Origin: Fodinicola feengrottensis
Lineage (GTDB): Bacteria > Actinomycetota > Actinomycetes > Mycobacteriales > HKI-0501
DNA length: 53,023 nucleotides
Reading direction: 5' to 3'
Assembly: GCF_010993775.1 (NCBI RefSeq)
Contig: NZ_WOTO01000063.1
Location: 1 to 53,023, forward strand
The position numbers were made by a program, and so were the translations under genes. The notes below the pieces were generated by a model. The model ran no database searches. It was not told where the DNA came from and worked only from the letters and a program-made list of their open reading frames with translations. This document shows, piece after piece, positions 27,901 to 39,206 of the stretch. Each line of letters starts with the position of its first letter. Within the stretch, counting starts at the first letter, position 1.

Positions 27901-30867
27901 TTCCGCGCAGGTGCGGCAGTCTTTCGACCTGGCCCAGCCGCCGCTGGCGCGCTGGACGCTGCTGCGGCACGGCCCGACAGACCACACGCTGGTCCAGGTC
28001 GAGCACCATTTCGTCCACGACGGGTGGTCGCTGGCTCAGCTGCTCACCGAGCTGACCTGCATTTATCCGGCGTTCGTGGGAGGCGAGCCGAGCCCGCTGC
28101 CGGCGCCGACGCGGCAGTACGGTGACTTCACCCGCTGGCAGCGCGACTGGATGCGCGGCGAGGTTTTGGACCGCCACCTGGATTTCTGGGCCGATCAGCT
28201 GGCCGGCGCGCGCCGGCCGCGCTGGACCTGCCGACCGACCGGCCGCGGCCGGCCCGGCAGAGTTTTCGCGGTGACGCCGTACAAACGCAGGTGCCGACGG
28301 ACCTCGTCGAGCGCCTGCACCGGTTCGCCCGTGACCACCGAGTGACGCTCTTCAGCGCGATGTTGGCCGGGTTTTCCGCGTTGCTCCAGCGATACACGAA
28401 CCAGCACGACCTGGTGGTGGGGACTGGGGTAGCCAATCGCCGGCTCGCCGAAACCGAGAACCTGCTCGGGATGGTGGTGAACACGCTGCCGCTGCGGTTG
28501 GATCTCGCTGGCCAGCCGGGGTTGACCGAGTTGGCCGGTCGGGTGCAGGAGACGACGATGGCCGCGGACGCCTGGCAGGACGTGCCGCTGGACCGGCTGG
28601 TGGACCGGCTCGATGTTCGCCGCGACCCATCCCGGAACCCGCTTTTCGGGGTGATGTTCAGCTTTCATGACTCGCGGATCCCGGACCTGGCCTTCGGTGG
28701 ACTGGACGGCCGGCTCACGTACCGGCACAACGGCTCGGCCAAGACGGACCTGAACGTGGTCGCGATTCCCGCTGGCGCCAACGAGATCACCCTGATCTGG
28801 GAATACGCGACCGATCTTTTCGATGCCGAGACGGCACAGCGGATGGTCGCGCACTACTTCGCGTTGCTCGACGCGGCGCTGGCCGACCCCGACCAGCCGG
28901 TGGACCGGCTGCCGATGCTGCCCGAGACCGAGCTGCGGCGAGTTTTGGCGGCGGCCCAAGGAAAAGAAGAGCCCTACCCGGCGGATGCCACGCTTGCGGA
29001 AATGTTCGGGCAGGTGGTGGCCCGGCCGGACGCGGTCGCGCTGTGCCATCGCGATGTCGAGCTCACGTACGCGCAATTGGACGTACGAGCCAACGCGGTG
29101 GCCGCCCAGTTGCGAAAAGCCGGCGTCGGCCGGGACATTGCGGTCGGGATTCTGCTGCCGCCAGGTGTCGACCTGGTGGTCGGACTGCTCGGCGCGCTCA
29201 AGGCCGGCGGTGCGTACGTGCCGATCAACCCACAGCTGCCTGACGAGCGCATTCGCTGGATGCTGGCGGACTCCGGTGCCCGCGCGGTGGTCACCTGGCC
29301 AGCACTTGCCAGCAGCATCCAGGGCCTTCCGGTTGTCTTCCCTGACGCCAAAAACGCCGAATCGGTTGCTCGGGAATCAGGGCCACGCAGCCTCGCGTAC
29401 GTGATCTACACATCCGGCTCGACCGGTCGGCCGAAGGGCGTGATGGTCGAACACCGCTCGGTGCTGCGGCTGGTTTTCGGCCAGGACTACCTGAATTTCG
29501 GTCCGGCGCAACGGATTACCCAGGCGCTGGAGCCGTCTTTCGACGCTAGTACGTTCGAATTCTGGGCACCGCTGCTGCACGGCGGCACGCTCTGTGTCAT
29601 CGACCCGGAAGTGGTGCAGAGCCCGGTCGAGTTCGCCGCCGAGATCCGCCGGCTGAGGGTCACCACGACCCTGCTGACGACCACGCTGTTCAACGAGGTC
29701 GTGACCATGATCCCGGACGCGTTCGCCGGGCTGGACGCGGTGTTGTTCGGCGGGGAGGCGGCCAGCCCGCAGCGGCTCCGGGCGTTGCTAGCCGGCGGAT
29801 CGGCGCCCGGCCGGCTGGTCAACTACTTCGGTCCGACCGAGGCCACGACCTGCACACGAACGCCGGTCGCGTCGATGCTGTCCCGGCCGCTGCGCAGACC
29901 GTGCCAATCGGTCCGCCAATCGCGAACACCAGCACGTACGTGCTCGACGTCGCCGGCCGTCCGGTCGGCATCGGGATGCCGGGGGAGCTTTATGTCGGCG
30001 GTCCCGGGTGGCGCGCGCGGGTACGTGGGGCGGCCCGGCCTGACCGCTCAGCGGTTCGTCCCCGATCCGTACGGACCGCCCGGCAGTCGCCTCTATCAGA
30101 CCGGTGACCTGGTCCGATGGCGGCCGGACGGTGAGCTGGAGTTCCTCGGCCGGGTGGACGAGCAGGTGAAGATCCGCGGCTTCCGGGTCGAGCCGGGCGA
30201 GGTGGCGGCGGTGCTGACCGAGCATCCCCAGGTCGCCGACGCGACCGTCGTGGTCACCGGCGAGGGGATCGACAAGCGGCTGGTCGGGTACGTGGTGCCG
30301 CTCGCTGCGGAGCTGACGGCCGCGGACCTTCGCGACCACTTGGTGGACCGGCTGCCGGCCTACCTCGTACCTGCGGCGATCGTACTTGTGGACGCGTTGC
30401 CGTTGACCACACACGGCAAGGTCGACAAGGCCGCGCTGCGGCCAGCCGCACGGGCCGAAACCGAGGTGCTGACTCGGCCGCGGACCGACACCGAGCGCAA
30501 GGTGGCCGAGTTGTGCGCCGCACTGCTGGGGGTGGCGGCGGTCGGGGTGCTGTCCGACTTCTACGCGGCCGGTGGTCATTCGCTGCTGGCCAGCCGGCTG
30601 GTGGCGCAGGTCAACGAGGCCTTCGGCGTACGAGTGCGGCTCGCCGAGTTCCTGCTCCGGCCACGGCTCGCCGACCTCGCCGCCGCGGTCGATGCCGCCA
30701 CTGCCGATGCCGCTGCCGACACGGCCGCCCTCGACAAAGCCATCGACGCGGGCCCGGTGAGGACGTACCAGCGCGAGCTCACCGACCTGCTGGCGAACCT
30801 CGACGACCTTTCCGACGACGAGATCGAGGCGCTGCTGAGCGAGCCCGAGACCGGAGGATCGCGGTGA
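24967..30867 (+). CDS. NRPS-1: A(FkbM-interrupted)-T-C-A-T
   Basis: A non-ribosomal peptide synthetase of about 1960 residues after frame correction. There is no initial condensation domain, so module 1 loads the chain. A1 has YTSGSTGQPKG, FDVSVWEF, HFVPSML, LCSGEAL, HNLYGPTEAAID and NGKLDR; the pocket residues read D-V-W-H-L-S-L-I-D-K, the serine code. An FkbM-type methyltransferase (VFDVGANVG at 26516-26542, LLKIDVEKSEAEVL near 26925) is inserted between A8 and A10. T1 is DLGGNSL. C2 has HHFVHDGWS. A2 has FDASTFEFW and YFGPTEATT; its pocket is hydrophobic (D-A-F-L-L-G-Y-T-C-K by my reading). T2 is AAGGHSLL. The acidic end DLLANLDDLSDDEIEALL looks like a docking segment. Frame changes occur near 25505, 26015, 27160-27190, 27520-27560, 28220 and 29850-30015. 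GTGA overlap with NRPS-2. Confidence 0.93.
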
Positions 30868-33800
30868 CCGACCTGAACCGCCGGGAGCTGCTCGCGCAGC
30901 GGCTGCGGGCTCGGCTCGCCGAGCCCACCCACCCGCTCTCGTACCCGCAGCAGCGGCTCTGGTTCCTCGACCAGCTGGCGCCGGCCGCGGCCGTCTACAA
31001 CGTGCCGGCTGGACTATCGGATCGACGGGCCGTTGGACGTACGACTGTTGGCTGACGCGCTCACCGCCGTGGTCGCCCGGCACGAGGTCCTAAGGACCGT
31101 TTATCGGGCTCGCGACGGCGTGCCGGAGCAGGTCGTACGGCCGGCCGACGCCGTGACCATCCCGGTCATGGACCTGACCAACGACCCGGATTCGGCGGAC
31201 CGGCTCGCGGCTGCCGAGGCGGCTCGGCCCTTCGACCTCGCGACCGGACCGGTGCTGCGTGCGACGCTGCTGCGGCTGGCACCGGACCGGCACCGATTTT
31301 TGTTGACTGTCCACCACATCGCTTGCGATGGCCCATCCCTGCAGAGACTCGCCGCTGAGGTCAGTGCGCACTGTGCTGGTGTCGAGCCGCCAGAACTGGC
31401 CCTGCAGTACGGCGATTTTGCCCGCTGGCAGGCCAATGCACGGGTCCCAGAGGGGTCCGTCGACTACTGGCGGAAGCGGTTGGACGGCGTCGCGGACCTG
31501 CCGGCTATGCCGACCGACAAGTCCCGGCCGCCGGTCGCGAGCTATCGCGGCGCGGCGCTGTCGTTTTCGTTGCCAGCAGCGGCGATCGAGGCCGTCGAGG
31601 CGTTGGCGCGCCGGACCGCAAGCACCCGTTTCACCGTGCTGCTGGCCGCTTTCGGGGCATTGGTGGGGCGCTACACCGGCGGTTCGGAGGTCGTCGTCGG
31701 AGCACCGGTGGCGCAGCGGGACCGGGTCGAATGGGAACCGCTGATCGGCTTCTTCGCGAACACCGTGGTGCTGCGGCTGGCTGCCGCCGGCGGGACTTTC
31801 GCTGATCTCGTACGGAAAACCGGCGAGACGGTACGGTTGGGCCTGGCCCACGCGGACGTACCGTTCGAGGTGCTGGTCGAGCGCCTGCACCCGGGCCGTG
31901 ACCTGGCCCGAAACCCGCTTTTCGGGGTGCTTTTCAGCGACCGCGCGGACGACTCGACGGGGTGGACATTGCCCGGCTGCCAGGTGCGGGCGGCCGCCGG
32001 CGACTCCGGTACGGCCAAAGTCGACCTGAGTCTGAGTGTGTCCGGACGGACCGGGCGGCTGGAATACAGCTCGGATCTGTTCGAGCCGGAAACCGTGCGG
32101 CGGCTGGCCGATCAGTACGTGACGTTGCTGACCGCGGCGATGGCGAATCCGGACCTGCCCATGGACGAGCTGCCGGTCCTACCGGCGACCGAGGAGGCGG
32201 CCCTGCTGGCGCTCGGCGCCGGGACCGCGGTCGAGGTGGGCGAGCCGCTGCACCGGCAGATCGCTCGGCAGGCGGCTCGGACACCGGATCGTACGGCCGT
32301 GACCTCCGGCGGGCGGACGCTCACTTATGGGCAGCTCGATGAAGCCGCTTCAGGACTGGCCGGCCGGCTGACCGCGCTCGGCGCCGGCCCCGGCACAGTG
32401 GTGGGCATCCTGCTGGACCGCTCGGTCGACCTGCCGGTGGCGCTGCTCGGCGTCCTCAAGGCCGGTGCCGCGTACTTGCCGCTGGACCCCCGCCTTTCCG
32501 GCCGAGCGGGCTGGCCCTGATTGCCGTCGACGCGGCCGTTCCGCTGGTCGTCAGCGGCGGTCGGCTGCTGCATCGGGCCGCGCACCTGGCAAAAGTGGTC
32601 GATGTTGGCGACCAGGGCGGCGAGCCGGTGCCGGTCGCGGGCGAGCTGGACGACACCGCGTACCTGATCTACACGTCCGGCTCGACCGGCAAGCCCAAGG
32701 GCGTGATGGTCAGCCACCGCAACCTGGCCACCTTCGCGGCCGGCGTTGACGACCTGCTCGGCGACGAGTCGGGGACCTGGCTGGCGGTCACCAGCATGTC
32801 CTTCGACATCTCCGTGTTGGAGTTGCTGTGGACGCTGGCCCGCGGATACGAGGTGGTCGTACGAGCGACCGAACCGACCCGCGGCCGGCGGTCACCGGTC
32901 CGGCCGGTCGACTTCAGCCTGTTCTATTTCGGCAATGTCGCGGACGGTGCGAGCGGCGACCCCGACCCGTACAAGCTGCTCAAAGAGGGCGCCCGGTTCG
33001 CTGACCAGCATGGTTTCGCGGCGGTCTGGACGCCGGAGCGACACTTTCACCGGTTCGGTGGGCTCTATCCGAATCCGTCGGTGATCGGTGGGTTGCTGGC
33101 CGGCATCACCGACCGGATCGCGATCCGGGCCGGCAGTGTCGTCCTGCCGTTGCACGACCCGCTGCGGGTTGCCGAGGAATGGGCGCTGGTGGACAACCTG
33201 TCGGCGGCGGCCGGGTCGGTGTCTCCTTCGCCTCGGGCTGGCATCCACGCGACTTCGCGCTTGCTCCTGACGCGTACGACCAGCGCAAACAAGCGATGCT
33301 GGACGGCATCGACGAGGTCCGTCGGCTGTGGCGCGGCGAGACCGTACGGCGGGGTGGGCGGCGACGGCACCGAGGTCGAGCTGGGCACCTTCCCGCGGCC
33401 GGTGAGCCCGGAGTTGCCGGTGTGGCTGACCAGCGCGCGGCACCCGGACACCTTCCGGGCCGCCGGGGAGGTGGGCGCCGGGCTGCTCACGCACCTGCTC
33501 GGCCACGATATCGAGGAGCTGGCCAGCAAGATCGCGCTCTACCGCAAAGCCTGGGCGGACGCCGGCCATCCAGGCGAAGGCCGGGTCGCGGTGATGGTCC
33601 ATACGTACGTTGGGCCGTCTGCTCATAAGGCCCGCCAACCGCTCGCCGACTACCTGAAGACGTCCTGGGACCTGCTCGCCGGGCTAGCCGATATGCGGGG
33701 CGACCAGCTGCGGTCGTTGCCGCCGGACGAGCTGGACGCGCTGGTCGATCGCGCGGTCGGCCGGTTCGCCGAGACCGCCGCGCTGATCGGTACGCCCGAG

Positions 33801-35079
33801 CAGGCCGCCGACACGGTCGCGCGGCTGGCCGATATCGGCGTCGACGAGGTGGCTTGCCTGATCGACTTCGGCGTCGGCGCTGACGACGTACTCGCTGGCC
33901 TCGACCACCTCGCCGAGGTGCCCGCGCTGGTCGCCCAGCGGGCCGAGGAACCGCTCGCTGACCAGCTACGACGGCACCACGTCACGCACCTGCAGTGCAC
34001 GCGCCGACGCTGGCCCGGATGCTCGCCGCCGACCCGGAAACCGCCGCCGCGCTGCGGCCGTTGCGTCGGCTGCTGGTCGGCGGCGAGGCGCTGCCGGCTG
34101 ACCTCGCCGCTGAGCTGGGCGCCGCGGTCGACGGGACCGTCCACAACATGTACGGCCCGACCGAGGCGACGATTTGGGCGACCACCGGCGACGGCCACCG
34201 GATCGGGCGGCCGCTGGCGGGTGCGTACGCGTATGTCGTCGATTCGGCGCTTCGGCTCGTACCGACCGGGGTGCCTGGCGAACTGCTGCTGGGCGGCGAC
34301 TACGTGGCCGCCGGCTACCGCGACCGGCCGGCGCTGTCCGCTGGCCGGTTCGTCCCCGACCCGTACTCCGGCGTCCCGGGCGCGCGTCTCTACCGGACCG
34401 GCGACCTGGTCCGCTGGCGCGGCGCCGAGCTGGAGTTTCTCGGCCGGCTGGACGATCAGGTGAAGCTGCAGGGCTATCGGATCGAACTTGCCGAGGTCGA
34501 GGCCGTGCTGCGGCTGCGCGCGGAAATCGCCGACTGCGCGGTCGGTGTCCGCGGCGAGCAACTGGTCGCCTGGTACGAGGGCGGGCCGGTCGAGGACGCC
34601 GTGTTGCGTTCTCATGTGGCCGCGCTGCTGCCTGGCGGGATGGTGCCGTCCAGGTATGTGCCGGTCGAGCGGTTGCCTCGTACGCCGAATGGAAAACTCG
34701 ATCGTCGTGCCCTGGCCGTGCCGAGCGTTTCGTTGCCAGCGTTCGCAAGTGCTGACCCGGAAGGCGACCTTGAACGGCTGATCGCTGGCGTGTGGCAGGA
34801 GGTTGTCGGCGTCCAGAAGGTCGGCGTCACCGACAACTTCTTCGATATTGGCGGAAATTCGCTGCTCGCGGTGCGGGTACGGGCGCATTTGGTGGAGCGG
34901 CACGGGCTCGCGCGGTGTCGCTGGTCGACCTTTTCCGCTATCCGACGATAAGAACCCTCGCCGCCGCGAATCCCGAGTCGACGCCGATGGTCGCGGACCG
35001 GGCGGCGCAGCGGTTGGCTGGTACCAGCCGGGTGGGCGCGGTTCGCGCGGCCGCTCGCCGCGCTGGGGGCAGTCGATGA
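30864..35079 (+). CDS. NRPS-2: C-A(luciferase-like monooxygenase-interrupted)-T
   Basis: A single-module NRPS of about 1400 residues. The condensation domain starts at once (YPQQRLWFLDQL) and has HHIACDGPS. The adenylation domain shows YTSGSTGKPKG and FDISVLELLWTL, then is interrupted from about 32890 to 33950 by a luciferase-like FMN monooxygenase (DFSLFYFGN, HGFAAVWTPERHF, GRVGVSFASGWHPRDFAL, PVWLTSA). It resumes with HVTHLQCTPTLARML, LLVGGEALP, HNMYGPTEATIW and PNGKLDR. The pocket residues D-I-L-Q-L-G-M-I-W-K differ at one place from the glycine code. The carrier is DIGGNSLL. Frame changes lie near 31010, 32505, 33210, 33340, 34000 and 34910. Start GTG 30864 follows GGAGG; the stop overlaps the PKS ATG. 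Confidence 0.92.
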
Positions 35080-38000
35080 CCGCGGACGACGCACTGGAGC
35101 CGATCGCGATTGTCGGAATGGCCGGCCGGTTTCCGGGCGCGGCCACGGTCGGCGAGTTCTGGGCGAACCAGCGGGACGGTGTCGAGTCGCTGACCCGGTA
35201 CGAGCCGGCCGAGTTGCTGGCCGCCGGTGTCGACCCGCGGTCGGTGGCGGACCCAGATTTCGTGCCGGTCAGCGGTGGCATCGCCGGCGCGGACCTGTTC
35301 GACGCCGAGTTTTTCGGCTTCAGCCCGAGCGAAGCCGCGTTGCTCGATCCGCAGCACCGGCTCTTTCTCGAGTGTGCCTGGGAAGCGCTTGAGGACGCCG
35401 GCCACGACCCGGACCGGTTCGCTGGGGCCATCGGCGTCTATGCCGGCTCTTTCATGAACAAATACCTGCCGCTGAACCTTTACACCAATGAGCGGTTCAT
35501 GAATTCCAGCGCGGTCTACTTTGCCCGCAACTACAACGACAAGGATTTCCTGGCCGGCCGGGCCGCGTATCTTTTCAATTTGAGCGGGCCAGCGGTGACG
35601 GTCCAGACCGCCTGCTCGACCTCGTTGGTCGCCACCCATCTCGCCTGCCAGGCCTTGCTGAATTTCGACTGCGACGCGGCTTTGGTCGGTGGGGTCGCGG
35701 TGAATGTGCCGCTGAAAAGCGGATATCCGAAGGTCGACGGCGGGCTGTTGGCCCCCGACGGGCACTGCCGGCCGTTCGACGCGAGGGCTGGCGGGACCGT
35801 GCCAGGCTTCGGGTCCGCCGTCGTCATGTTGCGTCGGCTGTCCGACGCGGTCGCTGATCGAGACGATATTCGCGCGGTCATTCGGGGCACCGCGGTGAAC
35901 AACGACGGCTCCGACAAGGTCAGTTTCACCGCTCCGAGCGTGAAGGCTCAGGCGCAGGTGATCGCCACCGCGCAGGCCGTCGCCGGGGTCGATGCCGACA
36001 CGATCGGATATCTGGAGGCGCACGGCACCGCTACCCCAATGGGCGACCCGATCGAGGTGGCCGCGCTGACCGAAGCATTCCGGGTGTCCACCGCCAAGAC
36101 CGGTTTTTGTGCGTTGGGCTCGGTCAAGGCGAACATCGGTCACCTGGACGCGGCTGCCGGCGCGGCCGGGCTGTTACGGGCAACCCTTGCTTTGCAACAC
36201 AAAACGCTGCCGCCGCTGCGCAACTTCCAAGCGCCGAATCCGCAGTGCAAGCTGGAGGATTCGCCTTTCTATGTGCCGACCACGGCGACTGCCTGGGCGG
36301 CCGGAAACTCACCACGGCGGGCCGGGGTGAGTTCTTTTGGCGTGGGCGGGACGAATGCGCACGTCGTGCTGGAGGAGGCGCCGACGCTCGTACGCTCGCC
36401 GGCCGCTGCTCGGCGGTGGCAGTTGCTGCCGCTTTCCGCTCGTACGCAGCCGGCCCTGTCCGCTGCCGCTGGGTTGCTTTCCGCGCGGCTGACCGACGAC
36501 GTCGAGCTGGCTGATGTGGCGTACACGCTGCAGGAAGGCCGTCGGCGGTTCGACCGGCGGACCTACGTGGTCGCCGGGCATCCCAGTGAGGCGGCGCAAA
36601 CTCTGCTGGTCGCCGGCCGCGGCCGGACGGTGCCGGCGGACCGCGGCCGGGTCGTCTTCAGTTTTCCCGGTGGTGGCAGCCAACATCCGGACATGGCGCT
36701 GGAGATTTACCAGCACGAGCCGGTTTTCGCGGCTGAGGTCGATCGGTGTGCCGAGATCCTGCGCCCACTTCTGCGCCTGGACTTGCGTGGATTCCTTTTC
36801 CCGTCGGTGTTTGCGGCCGTTGACCGGGACCATCCAACGGTCGTCCTGGCCGGGATTTTCGCCATCGAGTACGCGCTGGCGCGGCTCTGGATGTCGTGGG
36901 GCGTGGAGCCGTCCGCGCTGCTCGGGCACAGCCTCGGCGAGTACGCGGCAGCCTGTCTTGCCGGCGTTTTCCAGCTTCCCGACGCACTCGACCTGACCGT
37001 CCGGCGCGGCGAGTTGTTCGCTCAGATGCCGGCCGGCCGGATGCTGTCGGTCGCGCTGGGGGAGTCCGATATCCGGCCGCTGCTGGGTGATCGACTGTCG
37101 ATCGCCGCGCTGAACGCGCCAGAGCTGACGCTGGTTTCCGGGCCGCGTACCGATATCGAGGCGTTGGCCGCTCGACTGGCCACCGATGACGTGGAATGCC
37201 GGCTCGTACACATTGAGGTGGCCAGCCATTCCTGGATGGTCGAACCGTACTTACCGGACTTCCAAGCGGCGGTGGGAAAGTATCAGCTCAGTCCGCCAGA
37301 TCGACCGGTGTTGTCCGGGGTGACTGGCCGCTGGCTGACCGCCGCCGAGGCCACCGATCCGGGGTACTGGGCCCGGCATCTGCGCCAACCGGTCCGGTTT
37401 GCCGACTGTGTAAGGGAAGCGACCGCGACACCGGGCGCGGTGCTGCTGGAGGTGGGGCCGGGACACACCCTCACTTCGTTGGTTGGTGCGCAGCGCCTCG
37501 CGCCGCCGCCGCTCGCGATTGCGTCACTGCCGCACCCGAGAGAACCGCAGCCGGACCTGAAATTCCTGCTCGGTGCGCTCGGCCGGCTCTGGCAGGCCGG
37601 TGTTGAGCCGGATTGGGACGCCGTGCACGGTGACGCCCGGCCGCATCGGCTGCCGTTGCCGACCTATCCGTTTCAGCGCCGGCGGCATTGGATCTCTCCC
37701 GGCAAGGTGGAGCTGTCGGCTCCTGCGGAGGAGGAGATTTCTTCGGAGCCGGACGACGACGGCTTCGAGCCGGCGGTCGGCGCGTACGAGAGCGCGGTGG
37801 CCGGGCTCTGGCAGGAGTTGCTGGGCCTGCCGCGGATCGACCGGTTCGATGACTTCGCCGCGCTCGGCGGACATTCCCTGCTGGCCGCGCAATTCGTCAA
37901 GCGGCTCAGCGCGGACCATGATTTTTCGGTGAACGTACGGGAAGTCTTCGCGCATCCGACGGTCGCCGAGCTGGGCGGCCTGCTGGCTCGTCGTGCTGAC

Positions 38001-39206
38001 GGCGTGGTGGTGGAGCGAGCCACGGTCGACCTGGAGGCGGAAGCGATCCTGGATCCGGATATCCAGCCGACGGCCACCGGTCGTACCGGCCCGCTGCAGG
38101 CGGTGTTGCTGACCGGCGCTACCGGATTTCTTGGCGCATTCCTTTGCGCGGAGTTGCTCGCACAGACCGATGCGGTGGTGCACTGTCTCGTACGCGCGGC
38201 CGATCCCGAGGCCGGCCGGGACCGGATCCTGGCTCGAATGGCCGAATCCGGGCTGCCTGGGGACGCGGACCGGATCGTCGCGGTGCCCGGCGACCTGGCC
38301 GCGCCACGGCTCGGACTGTCCACAACGGAGTTCGAGGCGTTGGCCCACCGGATCGATGCTGTCTACCACTGCGGTGCGTGGGTGAACTTCGTCCGGCCGT
38401 ACCCGGCGCTGAAGCCGGCGAATGTCGGCGGCACCAAGGAAATCCTCCGGTTGGCCGCGAAATCCGGCATCCCGGTGCATCACGTGTCGACGCTCGCGGT
38501 GCTGGCTGGCGGGATTGTCGGTGGTGCCGATCGGCTGCCGGAGGACGGCGAACTGCCGCCGCCGGTGGGGCACGACACCGCCTACAGCGAAAGCAAGTGG
38601 GTAGCCGAAAAATTGGTACACCTGGCCGCTGCTCGCGGACTGCCGGTGTCGGTCTATCGGCCCGGGGTGGTGCTGGGGGACAGTCGCACTGGAGTGTCCA
38701 ATGTGGACGACTACATGACCGCGATGGTGACCGGCTGCGTACGGCTCGGCCTCGCGCCGCTGCGGCACTATCCGCAGTCCGTAGCAACCGTGGACGATGT
38801 TGCCCGAGTGATCGTCGCGCTTTCGTTGCACACTCCGGCGAACGGCCGGGTGTTCCATCCGCTCGACCCGCGGCCACTGCCGTGGAACGAGCTTTTCGAG
38901 CACGTACGGGCGGCTGGCTATCGGGTCCAGAGCGTCCCTTTCGACCAGTGGCGGGATGCTTTGGCGCGGCGGTTGGAAGCCGGCGACAGCAATGCGCTGG
39001 AACCGCTTGCCGACAACCTCTCGGCAGCTACCGGCGACCGGCGAATGCCGGTATTCGGTACCGAGAACGTCACCGCGGGTGTGCCAGCCGGGCTTGCCCG
39101 GCCGGCGCTGGATGCCGGCTATTTCCGCACTGTCCTGCAGTATTTCGCCCGCTGCGGCTGGCTGCCGCCGGCGCCGAGAGGATCGGAAGCACCAGATGAC
39201 CACTGA
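35076..39206 (+). CDS. PKS: KS-AT-T-thioester reductase
   Basis: An intact 1376-residue type I polyketide synthase module with reductive release. The ketosynthase has the Cys of TACSTS and both His motifs (EAHGTAT, KANIGHL). The acyltransferase has GHSLGEY, and VASH at the specificity position, which resembles the methylmalonyl-type YASH more than HAFH while GHSLGE is malonyl-like, so the extender is uncertain. The carrier reads ALGGHSLL. The end is an NAD(P)H-dependent reductase (LTGATGFLGAFL, catalytic YSESK) that releases the thioester as aldehyde or alcohol. There are no KR, DH or ER domains, so a beta-keto group should remain. No indel is visible in 4.1 kb. Confidence 0.95.
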   Translation: MTADDALEPIAIVGMAGRFPGAATVGEFWANQRDGVESLTRYEPAELLAAGVDPRSVADPDFVPVSGGIAGADLFDAEFFGFSPSEAALLDPQHRLFLECAWEALEDAGHDPDRFAGAIGVYAGSFMNKYLPLNLYTNERFMNSSAVYFARNYNDKDFLAGRAAYLFNLSGPAVTVQTACSTSLVATHLACQALLNFDCDAALVGGVAVNVPLKSGYPKVDGGLLAPDGHCRPFDARAGGTVPGFGSAVVMLRRLSDAVADRDDIRAVIRGTAVNNDGSDKVSFTAPSVKAQAQVIATAQAVAGVDADTIGYLEAHGTATPMGDPIEVAALTEAFRVSTAKTGFCALGSVKANIGHLDAAAGAAGLLRATLALQHKTLPPLRNFQAPNPQCKLEDSPFYVPTTATAWAAGNSPRRAGVSSFGVGGTNAHVVLEEAPTLVRSPAAARRWQLLPLSARTQPALSAAAGLLSARLTDDVELADVAYTLQEGRRRFDRRTYVVAGHPSEAAQTLLVAGRGRTVPADRGRVVFSFPGGGSQHPDMALEIYQHEPVFAAEVDRCAEILRPLLRLDLRGFLFPSVFAAVDRDHPTVVLAGIFAIEYALARLWMSWGVEPSALLGHSLGEYAAACLAGVFQLPDALDLTVRRGELFAQMPAGRMLSVALGESDIRPLLGDRLSIAALNAPELTLVSGPRTDIEALAARLATDDVECRLVHIEVASHSWMVEPYLPDFQAAVGKYQLSPPDRPVLSGVTGRWLTAAEATDPGYWARHLRQPVRFADCVREATATPGAVLLEVGPGHTLTSLVGAQRLAPPPLAIASLPHPREPQPDLKFLLGALGRLWQAGVEPDWDAVHGDARPHRLPLPTYPFQRRRHWISPGKVELSAPAEEEISSEPDDDGFEPAVGAYESAVAGLWQELLGLPRIDRFDDFAALGGHSLLAAQFVKRLSADHDFSVNVREVFAHPTVAELGGLLARRADGVVVERATVDLEAEAILDPDIQPTATGRTGPLQAVLLTGATGFLGAFLCAELLAQTDAVVHCLVRAADPEAGRDRILARMAESGLPGDADRIVAVPGDLAAPRLGLSTTEFEALAHRIDAVYHCGAWVNFVRPYPALKPANVGGTKEILRLAAKSGIPVHHVSTLAVLAGGIVGGADRLPEDGELPPPVGHDTAYSESKWVAEKLVHLAAARGLPVSVYRPGVVLGDSRTGVSNVDDYMTAMVTGCVRLGLAPLRHYPQSVATVDDVARVIVALSLHTPANGRVFHPLDPRPLPWNELFEHVRAAGYRVQSVPFDQWRDALARRLEAGDSNALEPLADNLSAATGDRRMPVFGTENVTAGVPAGLARPALDAGYFRTVLQYFARCGWLPPAPRGSEAPDDH

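Noticed and set aside
25868..28177. Very long minus-strand open frame opposite NRPS-1
   Set aside because: It is an antisense frame of high-GC coding DNA; its translation is low in complexity and matches nothing, while the plus strand has clear NRPS motifs.
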